Shown: in pieces, positions 43,901-64,000 of the stretch
Layout of the letters: every line of letters starts with the position of its first letter
Numbering within the stretch: the stretch's first letter is position 1
The notes under the pieces: generated by a model
Database searches by the model: none
What the model was told of the DNA's origin: nothing
Seen by the model: only the letters and a program-made list of their open reading frames with translations
NCBI RefSeq assembly: GCF_035582795.1
Contig: NC_134365.1
Location: 41,210,135 to 41,274,134, forward strand
DNA length: 64,000 nucleotides
Direction of reading: 5' to 3'
From: Mycteria americana
Lineage: Eukaryota > Chordata > Aves > Ciconiiformes > Ciconiidae
Position numbers and translations under genes: made by a program

Positions 43901-46900
43901 ATGCGTAGGGTCTTCTGTGTCCTGAGACCAAATCGATACAAGATTTCTACAACGTATGAAATGTGTGGAAGGCCCCGTAGTGCTGTAGATTTGAATCCGG
44001 GTACACCCCTCAGCTGGATAATTCCTGCATGAACTTTTCTTACGGTTTCTTTGGTAGTTATTGAGGTAAGCGTGGAAGGATGATTTTATAATTTATTTTA
44101 TTACAGGATCCAGAGACTCTGCATAGGGCTTACAGCATCTTTTACAAATGTTTAATAAAATGTTTAATATAACATTTCATTGTGTATGAAAGAACTGGCA
44201 GATCATCTGGTTTTATGTTGGTCTTGATTAAGTTTCCCATATGGTCTGGAACAAGACGTTTACTGATATTATTTCCCTCCCTTAAACTGTGCCAAAATGT
44301 AATGTTTGTGAAGTTTTTTAACCTCTTATGATTGAGTGGCTATAGAAATACAAAGTATGCGTTACTAATTCGGAGAGACAGAATACCCTCAGTACGTGAG
44401 GTGTGTCTTCATAATTGATGCTCCTGCCTCTCAGATGCACATAACATCCAGCCATAATGTTACACTAATAGTGCCTTCATACCATAATTCATTCAGTTTA
44501 AAATTCAGATTGCTTTTGATACTTCACTTTCATCTATCCCATACTTTTAGTAACCTAGAAAAAGTGAAATAAAGTTACTTTGAAGTTGATTTAAGAGGCG
44601 TTTTACATGCTTCACTAGATTTTATATAATGGATTACAAATTTAAGCTAAGAATATATAACTGCAGAAAAGAGTTGTGAAAGCTATTTTTCTATGCTTCC
44701 CTAGTCAGACCTGAATTTAGTACATATGCAGTAACCTCTATTGTACCTCTAATCTTAATCAACTGAAACAAATACAAATGACAACTACATTCAATAATGG
44801 ATGAAGTGATGACTACTTTATTTTTTCTATCAGAACTACCAGAAGCACATCAGTATTCATCATATGATCCACCTGAAATGAACACACTTATCACTGGAAA
44901 TATGAATTGCATCACTTTCATCCATGCATCTAATACCAGTCCAAACTGTAATGACTTAGGCAACTAAAGCAAAATACACTAGCAGGGACAGTGCCTTAAT
45001 CATCTGCTCTTTGCTGTCATCTGTCTTTATCAGCTCAGCAAAGGCTAGCTTTGTGGCCCATATCTTTGCTGTTTAGTAAGTACCTAAGCATAATTCTTCT
45101 GCTGGTTTAAAGGGGATATATCTACAAGGTAGAGGTAACCCAAACACAGGCATTTTGTGATTTACCACTCTGGAAACATTTGTCACTAATAAAAAATACC
45201 ACTTCCACTTATTCCTCAGAAGCAATTAAAAGAAACCCGTCAAGTGGAAATTTAATACGGAACAACCAGCAAAAAAGTAGAGACGAGAAAATAAATGCGT
45301 TTAAGTGGTGTTTGAGAACCAATTTCTCCTTTAATAAAAAGCAATTCTCACTAGAAGTCCACTTTTGAAAAAATAATTAGTGAGAAAATACATCCATTTG
45401 ATGGTGTTAACAGCATCTACCTTGAGTTTTTGGGTCAGATGTGCACATTGTATCACCACATCTTCACTGACTTGCATGGCATTGCAGTGTCGTACAGCCA
45501 CAAAGGGTTCATTCCAGAATTTATGTAAGTCTGTTTTGTTGGAAAAGCATCCCGTCCTCCTTCACATGGAGTCACTATAGCTTAGAGAAACTGAAAAAAT
45601 GTTGGAAAAAGGAAGTAGGAGGAGATACAAAGTCATGTCCTGACTGGAGACCTGGCAGGTGAAACACTGCTACTTGTTGATTGCACTGGCAGTTCCCCCT
45701 GCAAATAGCCATAGTTCAGTGCTGTTTTAGTTCAAATGCAGATAAAGACATGATGAGCAACTGCTTGAAAAGTCTTAGTTAAAAGCTATCCACCTAGACA
45801 CATCATTTTGGTACCTGAGCCACTGCTCAAGGAAAGCATAGTCTACCATCCTATTAAGGAGATTATTTCTGAAATGTGAGTCACATATTTCCCTGTTGCT
45901 CTTCATCTTCCAATGAGTTGTAGACTGGTCTACTTTTTGAGCCTCTACAGTGAAACATAAATTCAACAAATAGTTGGGCTTGATAGTCTGTTGGTGTGGT
46001 TTCTCTAGCAGGAAGAAATGTTTACTTGGGGGGGGGGGGGGGGGGGCGGGAAGGTGCTGTTGTGCTAAAATCGAAACATATTGGTTTTGACTACTTTTTT
46101 GTTGCAAAGGCCCTAAAGTCAGAACAGAATATGGACAAAATTCTTGTAACACAGACATCCCTTACAAGAGCTAGTAGACTGATGGTTGGCGTACTCAGTT
46201 CAAAATAGTAAACCCACTTTCAATCCTTGTTCTGCTTAATTCTGTAAAGAAGACTGAAGACCAGTAAACATTGGTCTTCTGCATTCCCAGTGATTTCCTA
46301 GCCATTAAATCATTTGGAGGTGAATCACTCGATTTAATTTTTTTGATGAAGCTGTCATGTCTGCAGCCAAAAGTTTCTTTCCAAGCTCAGTTCATTTGAT
46401 CTTGCTGACGAGAAGACAAAAAAAAGGGATTTCCTCTCTTCACGTTTAAGTTTGAAAATTGGTGTTGAGGTGAGTTGGAGCATCCACTTTGCACTTGTGC
46501 ATCCACTCATTACATTGTCACTTCTACCTTCCTGCCAATGTGTTTCTTCTTGCTGGCGTCATTCAACAAAGCTTTTTCTACCTCTTGTTCTGCCTGAGGG
46601 CTCTTCCCATGTTCCAGTCTATCTCCACCAGTGTTACCCAGGCATTCTGCCTGCCCTTCTTTTCTTTGCAATCCTCTTTTTTGCCCTAGAGTTTTTATTA
46701 ATTTTTTTTTTTTACGTGAAGCCACCAGTCTTCTTTTATATAAAGCCCCAGCTCAACAATTTCATAGCTCCCATCTGCCCTTCCTCTGAACTGCATTTTC
46801 AAGTATTTTCCTTTTAAAGAACTATAGCTTATGTCTTCACAGATATTTGGGCACCCATTTCCAACTAAAATCAATGTGAGCTTGGCAAACCCATGAGAAT

Positions 46901-49900
46901 ACAGGCCTAGTCACTAATAACCTGGAGACCAATATTTTTTATTAAGACTTTATTCCGTATCTAGATTTAGCTTTGGTTCATCCCCCCTCCCCCAGTATCT
47001 CTTACAAATTATTTTAAAGACGGTAAAAAGTTAGTCATCTTAAATCTTGAGCAATATTTACCAGAATTCTCCAGTTCTGCTAAATACCCTAGAGTTAAAT
47101 GTGACATAGTTCTTTTGCTGAAAATCTTAAATCTAACAGTTTGATCTATGTAGAAAAATATATATGTGCGTAGTTCTGTCACGTCTGCACGGTCTGCCTA
47201 AATGGGTCAAACTGCTGATTTGAATCAGGTAGAACAAGTCACACCCAGTTGTGTTGAGGCAGATGTGGAGGGACATGTGTTTTCACAGGCTAAAAATTTA
47301 TGTAACTTAATGATTCTGAATCATTTAAAAGCTACCTAAATCTAAAAGCCAGTCAGTCCTGTTCCCTTGCATAGCTATTATTCTGTCAACATAGGCTATG
47401 CTCTACCTAGCAAGGTGATACAGAACAACAATGCAGCTTTGACGCCAGTCCCGTGGTTGTTCTCATCCACCATATGTTGGTATTCATTTCTCAAAGCATT
47501 TTTGGTGTACACGAGCTAGATTCCTCCTGGAGTAGCCTAACCTCCCAGTTTCCCTCCAGATACCCTCCAAGGCTTGAGGGGTCTGACCCCACACGAGGAC
47601 CATGCCACCACAAAGTCCCACAGCACGTACCTAACAAGTGCCAGTAGGAGGCTCTCACGCAGGGCAGAGCTCTCAAACACCCTGGATCCATCTGATGCTC
47701 TAGAGAGCCAAATGCCATGGGAGCATCTGCCTCAGCTGCCAGCTCCCAAGTCTTTCTTGAAACTCTGCTGATACTTCCTCAATCATCCACATTCCTTGCG
47801 CATAGTCCTTTCCCATCTTTACCTGCCTTACTTCCGGTTACTCTTCCCCATTGCTGAACCCTTTATTTTTTTATTACCTTACTTTTACAGTCTAGTTCAA
47901 TCTCTTCAACTTTCCTGCTGTGTAAAATGCCTTCCACCTCCCAGAAATCCATTAACAACATTACTTCTTCATCTGAAAGTGACAAAGGTATCACAAAAAC
48001 AATAGGATAACTCAGCAACAGTGCGAGGAGGTTGCTAACCTCAGGACTGCTACCAAATACAAGAGGGTCTGTGAGCAATAATTTATTAAATTTAAAGCAG
48101 GTGGTCTTCTCAAAGAACTTCTGAAAGAAGTGAACACTCCAGAGGGATGTGTCTTGGGCCGGGCACTGGATGGTAATGTGGATCCCCTCAACACTCTCTC
48201 ACTTTTGGGGAACTCAGAAGGACCAAAAGACAAAGTTCACTGATGGAACTTAGAACCATTATTCAAACAAAGAGTGTTTAATGGATGGCCTTGAAGACTT
48301 TGATCACTGTTTTGCCCACAGTGGACTTGTCTACACAAAGCTGGTTACCCACCGATTAGTAGGAGTTGGGGGTTGCAAGACTCCACAAGGCAGTGGAGTC
48401 TTGCACACTACTCTTTTGAACACAAGTATTGATTCAAAAATATTGTGCAAGAATGGTAAAGGAATGGAGCCAGCTCAGAGACATCTTCAAAAGGTGCCCC
48501 TCCACATCTGAAAATTTCACTACCATTGTTGATTATCCCATATGTTATGATCATGCAGTTCCACAAGCCTGAGGTCACCTTCCATGCCCATAAGCTTCCA
48601 GTCAACCATGGGCAAAGCAGCTAGAGCAGCAAGGTCTTCAGAAGCACATTCTTCCACTGCTTCCTCAGTGAAAAGGAAATGCCAGAGGACTGGAGGCCAC
48701 TTTGTTCATGGTGTCTTCCTAGCATTGCTACTGCAGGTGCTGGATTAAGTCTACTATTCTTCCCTACATCTTCTTTGCAGTGTGTGTTGTTCAAACTTGG
48801 ACAGAGAAGGTAGATCAGACAGCACAAGCCCTTGTGTCACTTGGAAATGGTACAAATAATGACACTAAAAGGGCTTTCATATGCAATTTTTATACTAGTG
48901 ATAATAATATAGGCACTGGTATGTTAATGCCATTGGTATGAATTGAATGAAGAGGTTGGTGTTTCCACAGGGACCCATGGAAACGTTTGTAGGCTATCTT
49001 CCTTTCAAATAGTTTCAAACTACAAGTGTAATAGAGATGTGCAGCCCTGGGCCAAATTTTATCTCATCCAAAAATTTGATCCCCAGATCAAATATACTGG
49101 AGGTATCAGAAGCCTGAACACCTGCTACTTTCAATATATTGATCCCTTCCTATTTTGCTGAATTACTCGCTAAAGTAGATAAATACAGAGTAAACACATA
49201 GTAAAAAAGTAGGACATGTGCAATAAATGTTTCCACCACTAGAAAAAGACAGTTTTGCTGCATCAGAAGCTGCTGCATCATCCTGCAATATAAGGCAGTC
49301 TCTGGACATATAATGCCATCATAAAGTGTGTCCAGCTGCGGAAATGGGGGAACAGAAGGGATGGACTTCCATCTCTGAAAGTATCCCAGAATCTCAAGAG
49401 AAAACAGTATAGACTTGATTTCATCTAATCAAAGGAACTGAAATAAATAGATCACTACTCATCAAGTGTAAGTTTTCAAACAATAAAAAAACCTCATATA
49501 TCATTGTCAGTTTGGGAATATTTGTTATACTCCCTAGGGACATGTGCTAAAATAAAGCATAGGAAAATCCTTTAAGGTTCACAGACCGTCAGTGATCAAG
49601 ATAGGGAATAGAACTGATTCAGCAAAGCATTTTATCATAAACCAATAGGACTAATATGTTTAGAGTCAGGCGCTTGCAGAAGTTTGCTAAACTGGGATAA
49701 TAAATTGATACAGATTCATGAAGCATTTCTCTATACCACACCTTCTAACAGTTGTTTCCAGTAGTACTCAAATGTGTTCACAAGCTTTATGAAAAACACA
49801 GTCCTTGTTCTGAAGTTACAGATGGGGAAGGAAGATGATAGTTCTATCTGGTATAAGTTCAGTTTTGCACAGCATGCAAAGTGTACAAAATGCTTAACTT

Positions 49901-52900
49901 GAAATAAAAATTACCTTTTTTTTAATAAATTTGGCATGCCTGGTGAAATACCACATCAATCTTGAAAGCTTAAAGTAATACTTCTCATGCTCTGAAAAGG
50001 TCAAAACATTTTAGAATATTACAAATACATTTAATTGGTGTCACTGTCCTTGAGAAAACGGAACCAAGAGAAAGCTAAAGCCTATCCACACATATTTAAT
50101 AAATTTAATATTTAAAGCATCATTCTGTGTTCTGTTCTTTTCAGCGAGGTAGTTGGATATTTACTTCACTGTTCATCATTTGTTGCTATATAGTCCACAA
50201 TCCAAATCCTGCTATGAATGGTTTTTCTGTAGTATTAATCACTAACATATTTGACTGCCTCAAAAATGTTATGAATTCATCTGTGTAGCAACTTCTGTGG
50301 TATGAAAATGATTGTTTGCAATGTGGTTGGCATTTTCACAAGTGACTACTAATTTTGAGTGCTCTACTTGAGACAGGTATTTACCTGCAGTATTAAGCTT
50401 TTCCTTCTGTTTTCTGTAGACTATCTAATGATGCTATCAGCATAAAATTTTACAGTCTTACTATTTTGTCTTTTCTACATGTCTGAATATTATTCAAGGA
50501 CCTTGCAAGTAGCTTAGAACAATGTTAACAATGTTTCCAGATTTTCACTCTCATGTATTTAATAGTATTTTGTCTTCAATCAGTTTTGGGTTATTGAAAA
50601 GACATGTTTAACAAAGAAGAATTTAAAAAATGCTTATATTATTAAGTTTCAAGTATTATATTACTCATAATGCATTCTATCAAGCACAAAAACTATAAAG
50701 GCAACTGATAAAAAGCAGCAATATTCCCTTAAGTAAATATATGTATATATAAAAATTCTTGTGGAGTGTAACAAGTAGAGCATAAAAGTTCATGTCCAAG
50801 TATGGTGTTTTATCCTGTAATAACTAAGTAGAAGAAAGTAAAAATCAAGATCATCAAAGGGGTTTTTCTTCCTTCGTTGCCGCATTAGCTATAAGACAAA
50901 CAATACTTGTCTCCAAACAGCATTTTAATGTCATCTGTTCAGCTTTTAAAAACCAGTGGCCAGCTCCCTTTATCTTTCTTCATGTCTCTACTGTAAACAG
51001 TATTTCTTATCCTGTAAAAAAGACTACTGGGGGAGGTGAAATGGATTATTCCATGGTCAGATCAGCATTTCCTATTGATGTTATACCACTAAGAAAAAAG
51101 AATACCATAAGGAAAACAGACCCCTCACAAACATGAATGTTTTAAGTAGTGAAGAGAAATGGAGAGTACTATCTGAGAGATACAAAAAAAGAGGCAGAAA
51201 AGCAAAGCAGAACAGAAAGTCTACTTCTAAAATCTTCATGCAAATTTGGAAATGTTATGCTATATTATGGCAAATCTACTAAATTCTAATGTATTCCTAG
51301 GAAAAGAATAAATGTAAAAGAGTGATTAGCATGCTATGTACAGTAACATGCTATTATCTTCAGTTTGTCATGCTGCCTTTAATCATCTCACATTCCTGTC
51401 TCCTATTAAATCATTTAATTTTACTTCTAGACTCTGTGCTGGTCGTGCTTTGCATCCTGCAGATCTAGGTAAAAGGTAAGAAGAAACTCTTCTTCTAAAT
51501 ATTGGGCAGCTTATAATTCTAACATTTTTTTAATTTAAACTTCTCAGATTTTTCTTATTTCAAGTATGTATTTGTATGGGAAAGTGTGGGGAAAAGCTTT
51601 CAGGTCTATTTGTCTCAAGCAACTGTTACTTGCCATTTTTTAAATGATCAAGCTTCTCATTATTATTAAGTGTGAATGAGGAATGTGTTTTTTTCTATGT
51701 AAAAATTGTTTATGAAATGTATGTATTGCATGTATTAAATATGCATAATACTCTTCTTACTGATTCAAGATGGCATTTTAAGAACGTGAACTCTAAATTC
51801 ACAATATTGTAAACACCTAGATGGGCATTTAAATTTAAAAAACCCCTTTTGCCCATTGAAAGTGTTGTGTTTTTTTTTTATTGCAGGACCTAGTAAAAAC
51901 AAAGGGCAACATCTAGAAAAGAGGACTTTAAACATGGTATTTGGGCCAATGACAGTAATTGCTGTAGACATTACTTTCAAAAACATGGCTACTTCTTTCA
52001 GTTTCTAAATGTAGAAAGAAGTCTAACTTCAGGTTCCTTTCTTTTTTATTTTCTAATCTACTCATAACATTTAATGTGTACCAAGCAACTGCAGGAAAAA
52101 TTGTTGGTTTCATATAATCGAAAACACTGGAAGAGGGATGTATGAAGCCATATTTAACCAAGTCTCAGAGCTGAAAGAGGAGCCAAGGCCAACATTATTC
52201 CTGCAATGGTTGTTACAGATTTCATGACTAGAACCATCTTTCTCACGCCAGGTGTTGAGAGCAGTACTCTCTTTTGCTTTTCTTGCTCACGTAAACTCCA
52301 GCAGCAGCAGCATCTGTGGCTTTAAGCCAAGATGCAAGGTCTGTGGATAAGCCAGTGCAGTAGTCTGGCATGTCTCTCTCAATCAGCGCAAGTGCTGCTT
52401 AACACAACTAGGGACCTAGTTGAAGGACCTAGTCCTTCATGGGATCTGTGAAGGAAGCTAAAGGGTCCTTTAGAGCTCCGCAAACCTGCCCCCTCTTCAC
52501 AGCAGCTTGTGTATTACCACTAATCATGGTCCCATGGTTGTACAGTCCCACAGATATCAGCCTGGGCTGTATGATTCCTGCAGGAACCTTTGTTTCTCCA
52601 CCAGAAATTCCAGTATCAGTCTGTTACAGTTTAGAAAACAAAAAGTAAGCAATAAATTAAATAAAGCAATTTATTGCATTTAAGGGTGTATTTGAATGAA
52701 TAAACTTAAGGGAGCTGGTTACACCTAAACAAGCAGCTACTTGTTCAGCCACCAGTCTAAGCAGAGTTGATCTTGTTCAGGTTGAAAAATTTGGTTACTT
52801 AGATTTTGGCAGGAGCATCTAAGCAATGTTGTACTCGTGTTATCCTTCAAAACATGTCCTGTTCTTACAAAGCAGCCCAGCTACTGAGCCCCTGATCTTT

Positions 52901-54149
52901 ACATTTCAAATCCAGATCTCAGAGAGAGGTTTAATGAAAATTTGGGAGGTAAGAAGGAAGACCAGATATACCAAAGTCAGTCCTGCTACATTAGTATTAA
53001 TGTTTTGGGGATCTCTAGTTCAGAGAAAATTTGGGTGTTCCCAGTCTTTATTATCAATAAATATAGCAGAAAATAACATAAAGCCTGTACACCCTTGTCT
53101 AAGGCAGCTGGTCCAAATTTTGGCTCTAATTGCCTGGAGCCAATACATTGTAAACACCCAAGTGTTAACTTTAACCTCTGAAATAGGTGTACCGTCTTCA
53201 GCTAAAACCATGTATCTGTAAGTCTTTGCAGATTATGGTCCCTAGTTCAGACAACATCTGAAGAAGCAGCTCTGAGTCATAACCGAGTGTTTCTTTCACA
53301 ACAACACAAAACTGTATCTAAGTTTCTGTTGCAAAAGAATCCACAACCTGCACTGTGTTCACATCCTGTTAGAAACTTACTCCAGATGCTGAATGAAAAA
53401 TAATAGAACATGCCTCAAAGATGAATGGGTGCCAACAAGCCAGAAATAGTCTTAAATTCAGTTGGGAAATTATCAACTCTTACACCAAGATTATTCACTT
53501 GAATTTTCAAGCTTAAAAACTACTCCTGTTGTATGTAAAAGATCTTTTAATTAAGTTTTTCCTATTGCTCTGCCTCTCACTGAATACTTAAATAAATATT
53601 CTGTTCCGCTGCTGCTTCAAGTCCATGAAAACAAGCACCTGAGGTTATTGATGTTCATGAGGTGATTCATCTGTACCAGTGTTTGTAAACTTGAAGGTTT
53701 TTGGTCTACCTTCCACTGAACAAATGTTGAATATGTACATGCTACTTCAAAATTATCTTCTGTCATGCCCAAAGTCTTGTTTATTTCATAGGCAGCTGCC
53801 TCAAAATGAAGGGAGGGTTTTTGAAAAGTTGTGGAGCTTCAAGTCCTTCTGTGCTTTGTTGACAAAGCCTCTGATGCGTGGAAGCGGGGGCCGTGGAGTC
53901 CTTCTAGTACTCGTGTTAGCTTCTTCATTTATAGTCAAGTGTTTTGGGACTAATTCTGGCATGCCCGCAGAAAAGCTACCAGGCAGGTTTGTACTCATCG
54001 GTATCACTAACTAGCAACCAATCTCATACTTTTAACAGTGGTGTCATTCCCATTTTCCATTTCACAAACAGGCAAACTGGATTTATATTTAACCAGTGTT
54101 TTCTTCCTTTAGCAGGTGTGTTAATTCTTGTTATTTGAGCCCACCGCGT
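40908..54149. other. Intergenic region between the ERV fragment and TMEM19
   Basis: About 13 kb, mostly AT-rich, without a gene I can support. It holds a 19-base G-run at 46028-46046 and many 60-140-codon open frames without recognisable domains. A 61-codon minus-strand frame at 43104-43289 looks somewhat protein-like but is unidentified. Confidence 0.5.
46028..46046. repeat. 19-base G homopolymer
   Basis: A G-run following TTTACTT and continuing into CGGGAAGG. It could form a G-quadruplex and be length-variable; no gene is nearby. Confidence 0.85.
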
Positions 54150-55171
54150 AAAGCACTAAACGCTCTGGTGTACAGGCCAGCCGTGGGCCCGTCAGCCTGG
54201 CAGCGGGGAGATGGCTGGCTCAGGGATGGTTGCTTGCCGCAGAGGAGGCACGCTTATAGCATGGGGTTTTGCCGAGGACGGACCCTGGTGGCGCTGAGGA
54301 CTATTACCAGGAAACCCACCCGGGGCTGGGAAGGGCTCGGGGTGGGGGAGCGCAGCCCTAGCTCTGTACCGAGGCCTGTGGAGGGGCCATGAGCTTGCCA
54401 GCCCGCCCGTCAGCCTGGCCCTCCCGCGGGAGGCCTGCGCGGAGAGAGGCCGGATCAGAGAGGTGGAGTGCCCCTCGGGAGGGCCGCGGCTCGGGGCGGA
54501 GGGCACGGCCCCGTCTGCCGAGGGACCCGGCTGGCTCCGTTCGGCTGCAACAGCCGCCCGCGGCAGCGGAGCAGCCGCCTCTCCCTGCGGAGGAGCAGGG
54601 GATGGGGGAACTCATGCTCTGGCAACGGGCAGCTGCCGGGAGGGCGGCAGCGTCTGGCGGAAGGAGGCGGCCCCACCCCAGGACCAGAGAGGGGAAAAGT
54701 CTCCGCTGAGGGGAGAACAGCGCCCGTACGGGAGCGTCCCTACAGCGAGGAGGGGAGAGCGCCTCCCGCCGGCTGCCGCTGTCCTTCCCCGCCGGCGAGG
54801 AGGCAGGCGCAGCTAGGCGCTGGCACGGCGGAGCATGCGCGGAGCGGCGGCGGGGCGGGAGAGCGAGTCGGTGTCGGAGCCGGCAGTGCGAGGCGGGGAG
54901 GCAGGGCGGGGACCTCCAGCCACCGAGCGCTGCGCAGCCCAGCCCCGAGCGGGCGGGGGGTGGCCGCAGCCGCCTCCCCATGAGCGCCTTCGTGTCGCCT
55001 CGCAGCGCCCAGAGGTGCTGGGGACGAGAGGGGGCCGCGGTGCGGGCCGGGCCGGGCGGCGGCTCGGGCCGGGCGGGAGGAGGAGGACGAGGAGGAAGAG
55101 GAGGAAGTAGCGGTGTCGCTGATGCGCTGCGCCTTGTGCTTCCCCGCCAGGTGTTCTCCCTCTGGCTTCCT

Positions 55172-63890
<8,719 letters not shown>

Positions 63891-64000
63891 TGATAACATT
63901 CTAATTCTTTCAGATCCCTTGTGGACAATAAATACTGCATATTCCTCTTCCTTTCAAAGGGTCAGGTGAGATGTAACATCCAGAGTAGGGAACACTGTTG

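Noticed and set aside
48281..48827. Cluster of short frames on both strands suggesting a processed pseudogene
   Set aside because: I could not match it to any protein family and saw no poly(A) tail or target duplication, so I do not call it.
54358..54983. Long open frames on both strands (171 and 207 codons) in the TMEM19 CpG island
   Set aside because: GC-rich sequence has few stops. Composition is Arg/Gly/Pro/Ala-rich with no recognisable domain, and the TMEM19 start lies just downstream.

Overview
This is vertebrate nuclear DNA, and almost certainly from a bird. Coding sequence is split into short exons with GT/AG junctions. CR1-type LINE fragments of the kind typical of birds and reptiles are present, as is a roughly 600 bp LTR (TGTCCTGG...CCACGACA) that recurs in many bird genomes. 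The gene order matches human 12q21.1: ZFC3H1, THAP2, TMEM19.

Region 1 (1-30284, minus strand) is ZFC3H1, the scaffold of the nuclear PAXT RNA-decay pathway. I could place 23 consecutive coding exons. Together they give 4521 nt, 1507 codons, with every splice phase agreeing and no internal stop. They run from the start codon at 30284 through the single CCCH zinc finger into the HAT/TPR-like repeats. The remaining C-terminal exons lie left of position 1. The introns hold a CR1 fragment (about 18655-19360) and a truncated sense-oriented ERVL-type LTR that begins only 25 bp from a splice donor (17470-17836).

Region 2 (about 29400-30950) is a CpG island acting as a divergent promoter. It carries a TCTCGCGAGA palindrome, an ACTAYRNNNCCCR (ZNF143/THAP11-type) motif, a GC box, a CCAAT box and YY1-type sites.

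Region 3 (30698-36198, plus strand) is the most interesting part. The THAP2 gene expected here survives only as a three-exon relic, in the right order and orientation, with exons near 30698-30771, 31576-31768 and 35687-36198. It carries a lost zinc-ligand cysteine, a ruined exon 2 acceptor, several in-frame stops and a frameshift. Two diverged LTRs lie in its second intron. I read this as a unitary pseudogene.

Region 4 (about 36200-54150) is intergenic. It contains a decayed class I endogenous retrovirus fragment on the minus strand (about 38286-40907: RNase H, integrase, env remnants) and otherwise little that I recognise.

Region 5 (about 54150-64000, plus strand) is the CpG-island promoter and first three coding exons of TMEM19, a DUF92-family membrane protein. 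The gene continues past the right edge. Its first large intron contains an old CR1 copy (about 60225-60800).

The genes are neighbours by conserved synteny and not members of one pathway. ZFC3H1 and the former THAP2 shared a promoter, and this may explain why the THAP2 5' end is still recognisable.
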